Source of the DNA: Prorocentrum cordatum
Lineage: Eukaryota; Sar; Dinophyceae; Prorocentrales; Prorocentraceae
Reading direction: 5' to 3'
Length of the DNA: 64,000 bases
NCBI GenBank assembly: GCA_963575745.1
Contig: CAUYUJ010020593.1
Span: forward strand, 540,884 to 604,883
The position numbers were made by a program, and so were the translations under genes. Of the stretch, positions 34,621 through 44,745 are shown one piece after another (positions within the stretch are counted from its first letter, which is position 1; every line of letters starts with the position of its first letter). The notes beneath the pieces were generated by a model. The model was not told where the DNA came from. It saw only the letters and a list, made by a program, of their open reading frames with translations, and ran no database searches.

Positions 34621-34830
34621 CTCCTGCTGCCTCAAGGTGGCCCCCGACGGCTCCAAGACGACCAATAAAGCCTCCAGAGGCCCCAGACCGCCAAGAAGTC
34701 CCCCAAGACGCCCAAAGAACCACCCAAGAAGCCCAACAAGAAGCCCCAACGACCCCCAAACGGCCCTTACGGGGCCTCAAGAGGCTTCAACACTGCCTCC
34801 AAGAGGTTCCCGAGACGCCTGGCAAAAGAA
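34620..34830. repeat. 11-bp minisatellite
   Basis: CCCAAGACGCCCAAAGAACC, CCCAAGAAGCCC and CTCCAAGAGG units. Confidence 0.75.
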
Positions 34831-35029
34831 CCCCCAAAGCGCCGCATTGACACCAGGCCCTCGGGCAAACGGCAGACATGAGACTGTATGGGCCAGCGGA
34901 ATGAGCGAAGCGATTAAATAAACCCTCCAGAGGCCCCAGACAAGGTCCACCTCGCGCGCGAGACGGTCTACGAAGTCTCGAAGACGCTCCATAAGTCATC
35001 CGCGAGCACTCTCCACAAAGGTTGGGGAC

Positions 35030-35400
35030 CGTTTTGGGGCCCCTTGGGGCCGTGTTGGGGTTCTCTTGGGCTGTCTTGGTGGCCTCTCGGGCCGTCTTAG
35101 GACCATCTTGGGGTCGTCTTGGAGCCCTCTCGGGAGCCTGTGGGGCAGTCGTGGGGCCTCTTGGGCCGTCTTGGACGCAGTGGAAGCCCAAAAGGCGAAC
35201 ACGCCACAAATAGAAGTTTTCCCATCGGAAATCTACGATTTTTGTTTATTGTGGCTCTCTCGGGGTGCCTCTTGGGGCCTCTTCGGAGCCTTCGGGGGCC
35301 TTCTTGGCGTCATGGGAGTCGTCTTCAAAGGCGTCTGGAGCCATCGCTGCGGCCTCCTGGGGCCTCCCTGCAGCCTCTTGGGGCCCTGTTGGCCCCGGGC
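35030..35400. repeat. 11-bp minisatellite, inverted
   Basis: GGGGCCCCTTGGGGCCG and TCTTGGGCTGTCTTGG units in two tracts (35030-35190 and 35255-35395), separated by a short AT-rich patch (35195-35250). Confidence 0.8.
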
Positions 35401-35639
35401 CGCCGAAACACTGTTAAAAACACTTAAGCGAAATGACGCCCGGGCCCCGCATTTGCGGTCGAGGCGCCGGCCCCCGGCCCCCGGACACGGTCCCCCGTTA
35501 TAGGTATATATCAGAGGTTGGGGGGTGAGTCCGACGTGAAACGGAGACACCCCCTACTGGGAAATCGATTTCGGGTTCGGGTTCGTGTCGTGCGTGCCGT
35601 GCGTGCGTGCGGGCGAGGCGAAGCTGCGTGGGCGGGCGA

Positions 35640-36315
35640 AAGGAAATCCTCCTGTGGCTGGGCCGCGGCCGGACCAAATGTAACTCCTCCGGCGGCCGGT
35701 GCCCCGCGGTGTCCCGCCGGTGTACCGCCGGTGTCCCGAAATCCTCCTGTGGCTGGGCCGCGGCCGGACCAATTGTAACTCCTCCGGCGGCTGGTGTACC
35801 GCCGGTGTCCCGCCGGTGTCCCGAAATCCTCCTGTGGCTGGGCCGCGGCCGGACCAAATGTTTCTCCTCTGGCGACCGGTGCCGCGCGGTGTCCCGCAGG
35901 TGTCCCGAGGTGTCCCGTGGTGTCCCGTGGTGTCCCGTGGTGTCCCGTTGAGCGAGATCGATAGTGATATCGATAGTCAGATCGATACTGAAATCGATGT
36001 GGTGCCCCGAGGTGTCCCGTGGTGTCCCACGATGTCCCAAAAAGTGAGATCGATAGTGAGATCGATAATGAGACCGACAGGTGTCCCGTGGTGTCCCGTG
36101 GTGCCCCGTGGTGTCCCGTTGAGCGAGATCGATAGTGAGATCGATAGTGAGATCGATACTGAGGTCGATGTGGTGCCCGAGGTGCTGTGGTGTCCCGTGG
36201 TGTCCTCAAAGAAAGATCGATAATGAGATCGATAGTGAGATCGACAAATGTCCCCTGGTGTCCCGTGGTTTCCCGTGGTGTTCCGTTGAGTGAGATCGAT
36301 AGTGAGATCGATTGA
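35640..36315. repeat. two adjoining tandem arrays (GTGTCCCG and GATCGATAGT)
   Basis: First, three ~85-97-bp units start at GAAATCCTCCTGTGGCTGGG (35642, 35739, 35824). Then blocks of GGTGTCCCGT octamer-like repeats alternate with AGATCGATAGTGAGATCGAT repeats, forming a higher-order unit repeated about four times (35880-36315). GATCGATC-type palindromes are frequent. Confidence 0.9.
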
Positions 36316-36349
36316 GCCACATGTTGGTTCCCCCCTCTCTCCCCCCTAC

Positions 36350-36480
36350 AACCTCCTTATCACCCGAAGGGTGGTCGTAGTGGCATATACCTCCTTATCA
36401 CCCGAAGGGTGGTCGTAGTGGCATATATATATACATGTATATATACATACATACATACATATATATACAGATACGCACAT
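36350..36480. repeat. 39-41-bp direct duplication plus AT/ATAC microsatellite
   Basis: ACCTCCTTATCACCCGAAGG through GTGGCATAT occurs twice in tandem (about 36351 and 36390) without change. It is followed by ATATATACATGTATATAC. Confidence 0.9.
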
Positions 36481-36499
36481 ATGATACAACTAAAATGCA

Positions 36500-37080
36500 T
36501 GAGCTTCCAAGACGGCCCAGGCAGGCAACCAAGATGGCTCAGGATGCCTGGAAGATGGCCCAAGATGCCTTGAAGGCCCAAGATGGCCCGAAGGCGGCCC
36601 AGCATGGCCTCAAAACGGCCCAAGACGCCTCCAAGAGAGCCCAAGAGGGCCACAAGAGAATCTCCAAAAGTGTGCGAAGAAGCCCACACAATTGAGTAGC
36701 GACTTTCGCATGCTCACCTGTTCGGGCTTTCGTCAGCTCAAGACGGCCCAAGAGACCCCCGAGAGGGTCCCAAGATGGCCCAAGAGGACCCCACGACGGC
36801 CAAAGCGGCATCTAAGTCGGCCGAAGAGGGCCCACAGAGGGACCGAAAATGGCCCCCAGACACCCCCCATACGGCCAAGAGGGCCCACTTCGGCCCAAGA
36901 GAGCCCCACGACGGCAAAAGAGGGCCCCGAGACCGCCAAAGAGGGCCCCAAGACGGCCCTGAGGTACCCTTCGACGGCAAAAGAGGGCCCCGAGACGGCC
37001 AAAGAGGGCCCCAAGACGGCCCCGAGGGGCCCTTCGGACTGCCCCACAGGAACCGGAGACGGGCCCCAAGACGCCTTTTC
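36500..37080. repeat. 11-bp CCCAAGACGGC minisatellite
   Basis: CCAAGATGGCCCAAGAT, GGCCCGAAGGC and AAAAGAGGGCCCCGAGAC units in two tracts separated by a unique ~80-bp patch (36665-36740). The second tract has a ~63-bp higher-order repeat (about 36905 to 37025). Confidence 0.85.
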
Positions 37081-37420
37081 CTTTTCCTCCTGCTGCTGCC
37101 CCCCCTCGTAATGCCTAAAATCCTCATCATCCTGGCACATCACGGCCCTCCCGATCCTGGTGACACAAGGTGTCGCGCGTGACGGCCTCCCGCGCCCCCA
37201 TCGAAGAGTCGCCGCTCAAAATGCTGGGCTGGCACGTCGGCGGGACTCGCCGCAGGCAGCTGGATACCTCCTCGAAAAAATACCGACATACGTTACCGGG
37301 GCCTTCAAATGCATTCCGTGCATCCCTCTTGTGACATGCCCATGCTCCATATGCAGAATGTCCATGATACCGTGTCACTAGTTCAGCCGGCAATTGTTTG
37401 TCACGCCCCAGGGGAAAAAA
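37081..37420. other. spacer, no gene seen
   Basis: Mixed sequence between the minisatellite and the SL-tagged minus-strand frame. Nothing recognised. Confidence 0.4.
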
Positions 37421-37618
37421 TCAGATCGCCATGCCGGGGACAATGCGATCTAGTGGGTCGCGGAGCTGCAGAACGAAGAGCGTCTCCTGAGGAAGGGCTT
37501 GGGCGGCGAGCGCTATGCGCGCGGACAGTGCCAATGCCGTGTAGAGTGATTTGTTGTCGAAGAGGGTCACGAAGGGCCCCTCCTGTGCTCGAATTGCCAC
37601 GAGACGTGGAGAATAAGA

Positions 37619-37804
37619 TACTCCAGATTTCGTAATAAAAGGGAGGGGGTCTGGACCTTCCAAAACAAGCCATTTCAGACCCCCCCCCCCGTGGGAGAAC
37701 TCTCCAAAACATCGTCCCCAGACCCCCCCAGGCCCTCCAAGATAGCTTGGAAGAGACCCCCCCCGAAATGAGACCTCCCTCCCTTTATTACGACATCTGG
37801 AATA
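37619..37804. mobile_element. TA-flanked MITE, copy 2 (186 bp)
   Basis: TACTCCAGATTTCGTAAT on the left, with the inverse ATTACGACATCTGGAATA on the right. The subterminal GGGAGGGGGTCT and AGACCTCCCTCCC pair. The G/C-rich interior contains CAGACCCCCCC. TA lies at both boundaries. The termini match copy 1 closely and the interior less so. Confidence 0.85.
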
Positions 37805-37972
37805 TTTCTGATGACTGCTGAGCCATCATCTCCGCCAGCCCCCCTCGCAGCGCCTCCCCCCTTGCGGAGCTCCGCAGCCACGCTCCGCCAGCGGCCCGCA
37901 GAGGACCCCGCATCCACGGCAGCCCCGCCGGCAGAGCGCGACACTGCGGAGCGCAGAGAACGGTTCGCGTTC

Positions 37973-37994
37973 CTTGAGCCAAAGTGGCCACGGA
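37973..37994 (-). other. relict dinoflagellate spliced-leader sequence
   Basis: On minus, TCCGTGGCCACTTTGGCTCA then AG. It has two differences from the conserved 22-nt SL, and one (A-to-G at position 6) is shared with the copy at 23524-23545. Confidence 0.75.
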
Positions 37995-38017
37995 TAGGAC
38001 GCACAACGACGCACTGG

Positions 38018-38200
38018 TACTATATGTTCTCCTTGGAGACGCGCGTCCGACCCAAACATATAGTATACCCATCTTGTAATAGATCGTTTCCCGAGCGGTG
38101 TGGCCAGAAAGCGCCCGCCACCACGCATATACTACAAGATTTCTCGGTGCGCGCATCGCCCCTGAGGGAGCGACGCACATACAGTATAAGTATGTTGCGG
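38018..38200. repeat. cluster of AT-rich palindromes beside the SL relict
   Basis: TACTATATGTT (38018-38028) and AACATATAGTA (38055-38065) are perfect inverse 11-mers. CATCTTGTAATA (about 38070) is approximately inverted by TACTACAAGAT (about 38132). An imperfect GC hairpin lies at 38145-38180. This could be a small foldback element or structured leader DNA upstream of the SL site. Confidence 0.6.
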
Positions 38201-38209
38201 TGACGCCGA

Positions 38210-38900
38210 ACGGACCCCAACAGAGCCCAAAAGTTCCCAGTCGGATCTGCACGGGGGCCGAGGACGGCCCAAGACAGCTCCAAGACGCCCCAAGACGACG
38301 CCAACACGGGCCGAAGTCGCCCCAACAACCACCCGGACCAGCCAAAAAGAGTCCCAGTAGAGCCGGCGGGCATCAAGCTGCGCACACAACACAAGAGAGC
38401 CCCCAGAGAGGCCCAATCTGAGAAAACTCTACAATCTGCCAGACGAGCCGCGAGTCAGCCCAAGCCAAAAAAGCCCAAGATGCGCCAACCGGGCCCAAGA
38501 GAGCCCCAAGCGAATTTCAAGAGAGCCCCAAGATGGCTCAAGAGAGCCTTCAGAGATGCCCAGGACGGCCGAAGAGAGCACTCTCCAGGCATGGAGGGGG
38601 CTGGGAAGGGGAGGGGAGGGCCTGGCACGCGCTGAATTGGCCCCAGCTCCGGCGTGGGTGGTGGGGGGGGGCAAAGAAGTATCCAAGAAATTCCAGGATG
38701 GCCCAAGAAACTCCAAGAGGCGCCTCCGAGGCTCCAATAGAGGCCCCGATCGCCAAGAGAAGCTTCAGGAAAAGCAAGGACAGCACCCAGACGAGCCAGG
38801 ACTGCTCCAATAGCCGCCCAGAATGGCCCAACGAGAGCCTCACGATGGCCCGCGAGGGCATCCAGCGACACCCAGGACGACCCAACAGAGATCCAAAGCG
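38210..38900. repeat. 11-bp minisatellite, diverged
   Basis: CCCAAGACAGCTCC, CCCAAGAGAGCCCC and GCCCAGAATGGCCC units. A GGGAGGGG-rich unique patch lies at 38585-38680. Confidence 0.7.
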
Positions 38901-39440
38901 GCCCATGATGCATGGGCGCCTGTGCTAGCACGCACCAGGGCGCCAGGGATATGCAAACCGAACACATGCGAGGCGCGCCCTTCGCGTCTCGAACACGAGT
39001 ACGGGCACAAACACGATAGACACGGCCGGCCCAGCATGACAAATCTAATCAGCTTCATGCGCACGCTTGTCCCCGCAGGACCTGAAGGCAAAGAGGAGGA
39101 GGAGGAGGAGGCCTGGGAGCTGACGCGAAGGATGGTAGGAATGGAGAGGACGCCTGGGCCTTTCTCGAGCGGGCACTCACAAACGGTGAGACGCACGGGC
39201 CCACGATCCCAATCGTCGTGCGAGAGAAAGTGCGCTCCACAAGATGCGACGCGTACCTCCGCAGCCTCGGAATCAATTGGTTCGGGCTTCGCACCGCATT
39301 TGGGAATCACTCCGACTACTCTTTCGTAATCAAGAAGATCGAACGTTTCCTGCACAACTGGCATATAGTTATAGACAAAAACATAATGGAGCTCCATCCC
39401 GCCCACTGACCACGTTGACATCATGCGAACACTCAGGGAA
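38901..39440. other. spacer, no confident gene
   Basis: Plus and minus frames are both open in part. Nothing recognised apart from a short AGGAGGAGG run at about 39096. Confidence 0.4.
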
Positions 39441-39449
39441 GCACTTCCA

Positions 39450-39605
39450 GGCGACAGCTGCATCGAATCGAAACATCGAATCGAATCGGAACCAGCATCG
39501 AATCGGAGCGCATCGGGCGGCCATCGAATCGACATCGAATCGGAATGCCTGGGCGCTGCATCGAATCGACTCGAAATCGAAATCGAATCGGAATCTGCTA
39601 ATTAG
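39450..39605. repeat. ATCGAATCGG short repeat
   Basis: About ten copies of CATCGAATCGG/AATCGAAATCG. The same motif forms another tract at about 40625-40755. Confidence 0.85.
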
Positions 39606-39813
39606 CCCGAACCGTGCCTACGCCCCGCGCCTGGCCTAGCTTGCGCCTAGCTCCGGCCCAGCCTAGCTTGAACCTAGCACATCCTAGCCCGAACCGAGCA
39701 TACGCCGAGCAACGTGCCTCAGCCGATGTCGCTGGTTGAACCGAAGACGGCTGCACCGGGGGGGGGCATCCACGGCCCTCTGGAACGCCTCTGGGCCACC
39801 CGATAACGCATTT

Positions 39814-40150
39814 TTCGAGGCCTGTAAAATGGCCTTCCTCTCCCCGGGGCCTTCGACGCCTCCGGGGAGCCTCCGGAGCTCCCGGGAGCCGGAAACGGAT
39901 TCTTCGACGCCTGAAAAATTGTTTTCTCTCCCAGGGGCATTCGGCGCCTCCGGAGAGCCTCCGGAGCTCCCGGGAGCCGAAAACGCAGTCTTCGAGGCCT
40001 GAAGAATTGTTTTTCTCTCCCCGGGGCCTGCGGCGCCTCCGGGAGCCTCCGGAGTTCCCGGGAGCCGAAAAAACATCTTTCGAGGCCTGAAAAATAGTTT
40101 TTCTCTCCCCGGGGCCTCCGGCGCCTGTGGGGAGCCTCTGGAACTCGCGC
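39814..40150. repeat. 88-bp tandem repeat, four units
   Basis: TTCGAGGCCTG anchors at 39814, 39903 (TTCGACG), 39991 and 40079, giving periods of 89, 88 and 88. Each unit holds TTTTCTCTCCCCGGGGCC, GGCGCCTCCGGGGAGCC and CGGAGCTCCCGGGAGCC. Confidence 0.9.
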
Positions 40151-40199
40151 CTCCAGGGAGCCTCCAACAACGCGCCACTGCGCACATCCGGCCAATCAG

Positions 40200-40325
40200 T
40201 CAACCAACCTCCTTGCTCCTGCTCCTGCTGCTCCTCCTCCTCCTGCTCCCCCTCCTCCTCCTCCTGATCCTCCTCCTCCTCCTCCTCTTCCTCCTCCTCC
40301 TCCTCTTCCTCCCTTTTTCTTCAAA
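40200..40325. repeat. CTC triplet tract
   Basis: CTGCTCCTCCTCCTCC run without the conserved right block found beside the other CTC/AGG tracts. Confidence 0.85.
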
Positions 40326-40434
40326 GGGAAAAGCCAAGCGGCGTCGGATCGGCGCGAATCCGTGGGCAGCGAGGCCGAACTGGAAACCGGCGAATTCGAT
40401 CCCCTGGGCCGGCACGAGGCACCAACGAGGCGCC

Positions 40435-40760
40435 CGCGGCGAAACCGAATCAACCGAAGTAACCGAAGAGCGCGCGACGACGCAAGGACTCCGCAACAAC
40501 CGAACCGACCGAACCGATCGTTTCTGACCGACACAGACTCAACCGAACCGACCGGTTCGCGGCCGTCCATGTGGATTATGCCAAAGTCAGAGGAGGGGAG
40601 CATGAAGGGAGCCCGGGGGGGCGGCGCATCGAATCTAAATCGAATCGGATCGAGATCGAGTCGAAATCGAATCGGTTTCAACCTGCGCCGAGTCGAATCA
40701 ACATCGAATCGGAATCGGGCGCGCCCGCATCGGATCGAATCGATCGAATCGGAATGATCC
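40435..40760. repeat. ACCGA and ATCGAATCGG repeats
   Basis: AACCGACCGAACCGA at 40440-40555, then ATCGAATCGGATCGAG at 40625-40755. Confidence 0.8.
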
Positions 40761-40919
40761 CTGATTTCTGAACAAGAACGGTAAGCGCCGCTTCTTTGAG
40801 CTTGCGCGCGAGCGCGCGCATGGATTTGCAACCACCGCGCATGTGTGCACATGGACGCAATCGTTGTGCTCCCCAAAATGTCCAGATGGTCAACGTTGGT
40901 AGGTCGTGTTTAGTGGTTG

Positions 40920-42490
40920 CCTGCGGTTGCCTTGGTCACGTTTTGCGCGTGGCCTGGGCTTGTGCGTGCGACTGCGCATGTGCATGTGTGCGCGTGCGTG
41001 TGCGTGTGTGTGTGCGTGTGCGTGTGCGTGTGCGTGCGCGTGCGCGTGCGCGTGCACGTACGCGTGCGCGTGCGTGGGTGCGTGGGTGCGCGGGTCCGTG
41101 GGTGCGTGGGTTCGTGGGTCCGTGAGTGCGTGGGTGCGTGGGTGCATGGGTGCGTGGGTGCGTGGGTGCGCGTGTGCATGGGTGCATGGGTGCGTGGGTG
41201 CGCGGGTGCATGGGTGCATGGGTGCGTGGATGTGTGGGCGTGAGGGTGTGAGGGTGTGTGGGTGTGTGGGTGTGTGGGTGTGGCCGTGTGTGTGGGTGTG
41301 TGTGGGTGTCTGGGTGCGTGGGTGCGTGTGGGTATGTGGGTGTATGGATGTGTGTGGGTGTGTGGGTGTGCGGGCGTGTCTGTGCGAGTGCGTGGGTTTG
41401 TGGGTGTGTGGGTGTGTGGGTGCATGGGCGTGGGTGTATGGGTTTGTGGGCGTGCGGATGTGTGGGTGTGTGGATGTGTGGTTGCGTGGGTGCATGGGTG
41501 TGTGGGCGCGTGGGCGTGGGTGCGTGGGTGTGTGGGTACGTGGGTGTGTGGGTGTATGGGTGTGTGGGTGTGTGGGTGCGTGGGTGTGTGTGGTGCGTGG
41601 GTGCGTGGGCGTGTGGGTGTGTGGGTATGTGGGTGTCTGGGTGCGTGTGTGGGTGTGTGAGTATGGGTGCGTGGGTGTGTGGGTGTGTGTGGGTGTATGT
41701 GGGTGTGTATGGGTGTGCGCGGGTGTGTGGGTGTGCGTGGGTGTGTGTGCGTGGGTGTGCGTGCGTGAGTGTGTGTGTGTGCGTGGGTGTGTCGGTGTCT
41801 GTGGGTGTGTGGGTGCGTGGGTGTGTGTGGGTGTGCGTGGGTGTGTGTGGGTGTGTGGGTGCGTGGGTGTGCGTGGGTGCGTGGGTGCGCGGGTGACTGG
41901 GCGTGTGCGTGCGCGCGCGCGTGCGTGCCTGCCTGCGCGCGTGCGTGCGTGCATGCGCGCGCGCGTGCGTTTGCGCTTGCGTTTGCGTTTGCGTTTGCGT
42001 GAGCGCGCGCGCTTTCGCGCGTGCGAACGCGTGTACGCGTGCGCGTGTGCGCGTGCGTGCGTGCGTGCGCGCGTGTGCGTGTAGGTGCATGTGTGTATGT
42101 GTGTTTGCGAGTGTGTGCGCGCGTGCGCGCGCGGCGTGTGCATGTGTGCGTGTATGCGCGCGTGCGCGTGTGCGTGCGTGCGTGTGTGCTTGTGTGCGCG
42201 TGTGCATGTGTGCGTGCGTGCGTGCGTGCGTGCGTGTGTGCGTGTGTGCGCGCGTGCGCGTGTGCGTGTGTGCGTGTGTGCGTGTGTGCGTGTGCGCGTG
42301 CGTGCGTGCGCGCGCGCGTGCGTGCGCGCGCGTGCGCGCGCTCGCGTGCGCGCGCGTGCGCGCGTGCATGCGCGCGTGAGTCTGCGCGCGCGTGCGCGTG
42401 TATACGTATGTGCGCGCGCGTGCGCGTGCGTTTGCGCGCGCGCCTGCGCGCGCCGGCGCGCGCCAGCGCGCGCGGCGGCTTCGCGCGCGC
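40920..42490. repeat. 1.5-kb GTGGGTGC / GCGTGC alternating tract
   Basis: Left part (41070-41890) is TGCGTGGGTG and TGTGTGGGTG octamer-like repeats. The flanks (40970-41070 and 41890-42490) are GTGCGCGTGCGC alternating purine-pyrimidine, the composition that favours Z-DNA. The very long frames (up to about 600 codons on minus) are repeat artefacts. Confidence 0.95.
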
Positions 42491-42779
42491 GGGCGCGTGC
42501 AAGGCGCGCGCCAGGGGAGCAAGGGGGGGTGCGCGGCGCGCGGCGGGCGGGGGGGGCGCACGGCGCGCGCGCGGGGCGCGTGCCTGGCAGGCGGGCGGGA
42601 TGGGCGCAGGGCGCACGTGCGCTTCGCACTTGGTGCGAGTAATGCATTGATTGCGTGGCGCATGCTCTACGTGGACACGCATGCGCTGAAGCGCGTCGTG
42701 CGTTATGTACGTTGACTGCGTTGCGCGTTGCGCCACGCCTTCTCGGCGCGCCTGTGCACGATTATACTGGCGATGGAGA

Positions 42780-43021
42780 CGCCGCGAAGATGGCGACGAC
42801 GATGCCGATGATGCCGGCGACGGCGATGCTCCTGATGACCATGGCGATGATGACGATGGCGACGATCACGATGACGAAAACGGCGACGACGAATGCGACG
42901 CGCCACAATGAGAGGGGCGACGGGAAGGGGGGCGGGGGGGAAGAGCACGAGCAGGAGGAGGAGAGGCGAGGAGGAGGAGACGCGGGGGCGTTTTCAAAAC
43001 GAGGGCCCAACACCACAGGTT
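42780..43021 (+). mobile_element. array-bearing element E5 (GATGGC array)
   Basis: A GATGGCGACGATGCC-type array (42780-42900) is followed by a GGAGG purine tract (42903-42978) and the conserved right block at 42979-43021 (GACGCGGGGGCGTTTTCAAA, then ACGAGGGCCCAACACCACAG). The layout matches E1, E4 and E6, but the array type differs. No left edge is found. Confidence 0.5.
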
Positions 43022-43164
43022 TGGAAAGAACCAATGGTTCTGCAACATCAGTCATCGAACAAATTGCACGCTGTTGCGAATTCTGAGGCAAACCAGAGGT
43101 TGTCCAACGTTCGCATCCAATTCTGCCAAACGGACCCCCCGCACCGCATGTCGAAATCGTTCGA

Positions 43165-43460
43165 ACGCCGTTGCGCGCGCGCTGGGGCGGGGGGCGAGGG
43201 CGGGCGCAACCCCTTCCGAATGCTACACGGGCCACTCGTGCTCGTCGGCCGCGCGCGCATGTCGAACTGCTTCCTGCATCTTCATCGCCGGCGTGGGAAC
43301 GTCGCCATCGTCATCGGCGTGGTCAACATCGGCGCCGCCATTGGCCTTGCAGTCGTCTTCGTCACCTCACCATCGCCACAGCGATTGTCATTGTCGCTTC
43401 TACCGCAGTCAACGTCGCCACGGCACCGCGCCCGCCTAAGTCACCGACTCGCACTGAAGA
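43165..43460. repeat. segmental duplication, copy A
   Basis: Matches 44465-44745 in order: CGGGCCACTCGTGCTCGTCG, then GTCGAACT, then CTTTCATCGCCGGCG-like, then repeated GTCGTCATCGTCGCC-type triplets, then GCACCGCGCCCGCC and GTCACCGACTCGC. Copies are diverged. The strand and function of any product are unclear. Confidence 0.7.
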
Positions 43461-43980
43461 GCCCGCTGGTGGGCGCCCAACAGGCAACGCCACCGCGGCC
43501 GCGTCGGCCGCGCGAAACTAGCCGGCCGCTGCGCGCGCGAACATGCGCAAGCTAGCGCGGCCGCAAGGATGCACCAGCCAACGCCGCGAAGTCGTCGCAA
43601 TCGACGCCGCGCGGGTTTTGCAAGCCAAATTGCGGGCGGGTGGGCGGGGCGATTGCGCGAGCACTGGACTTGACAGCTCAACGCTTTCCATCGTAATTTA
43701 TCTTGTTTTTTTGTTTCTACCCCCCCTGGGGCAAACGGCGCCCACTTTCGCATTCCAAGTTGCATATACTTCTGCCCTGTCGTCCATGGACTTGCGCCAT
43801 CCCAACCAAGCCAGCATCGCCCCCTCCCGCCTTTCTCTGCAAGACATGCTATGCGCGCACACTCGTTTATCAAGAACCATGAGTTTCCAATAATCCCTCG
43901 CAACAAATGAAAGAAATGCGCATGCCAGAATCCTTGCAATTAACCTTGGGTTTCGCAAGGATTACAACACCGAGTACACA
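43461..43980. other. spacer, no gene seen
   Basis: Mixed sequence between copy A and the AT tract. Nothing recognised. Confidence 0.4.
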
Positions 43981-43984
43981 GAAG

Positions 43985-44050
43985 ACGAATTCGATACATA
44001 TATATAAAGAAGGGGTAATATATATATATATATATATATACATATATGAC
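43985..44050. repeat. (TA)n microsatellite
   Basis: ATACATATATATAAAG, then TAATATATATATATATAT. Confidence 0.95.
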
Positions 44051-44464
44051 ACACACAAAAACAAAAAAACTTGCGCGCGCGCTCTTGCGAAGTTCAAGAA
44101 AACCCCCGGGCGCTTCAAAATGTTCACAACAATCCAGCAAACGAGCTTCGATCGCACGTCGAGATCGATCGTTCGAACGCCCATGTCATCGCTAGAATCA
44201 TTTGCAACGAATGTGACGAAGTGCCGCGCGAGCGAGTCGTCGCGCGCGCATGCCGAAATCCGTCAAACAACTGCGGTTTCGCGGAGGTTTCAAAACCGAG
44301 TGCCCCACAAAAACATGCAAAACATATTGTGTTTCGCTCAACAAAAACCTGCGCTCGCGCTCTTGCGAATTCCCGGGGGAACTATTGTTGTTCTTTCAAC
44401 AAAGTCCAAGCATGTTTGCCACGCGGGCCCCCCCCCGCCGCGCGCCGGCATCGTTCGCGCGCCC

Positions 44465-44745
44465 GCGCGCGCGAGCTGGGGGCGCACGATCCGCGTCGCA
44501 TAAGAGCACGCGGGCCACTCTCGCTCGTCGGCCGCGCCCGCACGTCGAACTCTTTCCGCGACTTTCATCGCCGGCGCGAGGGCGCCGTCATCGTCGCCGG
44601 CGCGGTCAGCATCAGCGCCCGCACTGGCTACGCCTTCGTCGTTGTCAACATCGCCACCAGCGTCGCTGCGATCATCGTCGCGTCTACCGTTGTCGACGTT
44701 GCCATGATACCGCGCCCGCCACAGTCGCCAACTCACGCTAAAGTG
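44465..44745. repeat. segmental duplication, copy B
   Basis: Second copy of the 43165-43460 block. A smaller similarity also links 43945-44110 to 44275-44400 (CTCTTGCGAA and AAAACCGAGTGCCC-like), so the region seems to have duplicated more than once. Confidence 0.65.

Larger units (their letters stand above)
37421..37994 (-). pseudogene. small SL-tagged gene copy split by TA-MITE copy 2
   Basis: On minus, a relict spliced leader (37994-37973) is followed by an open frame with ATG at 37913-37911 reading MRGPLRAAGG then GGLAEMMAQQSSEI. It is interrupted by a MITE (37804-37619) and resumes as YSPRLVAIRAQEGPFVTLFD, then LYTALALSARIALAAQALPQ, then LRDPLDRIVPGMAI, ending in TGA at 37423-37421. Excising the MITE with one TA joins the two parts in frame (about 102 residues). 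The family is unknown. The plus strand also has a readable frame left of the MITE (CSNCHETW with an in-frame TGA), so the strand call rests mainly on the leader and the clean rejoining. Confidence 0.5.

Noticed and set aside
39450-40760. tRNA-like TTCGAATC motifs
   Set aside because: They are part of ATCGAATCGG simple repeats; no cloverleaf can be drawn around them.
40890-42736. Open frames of about 575-608 codons on minus through the GT/GC tract
   Set aside because: Thr/His/Arg/Ala dipeptide runs follow from GTGTGC repeats, and three frames on the same strand are equally open.
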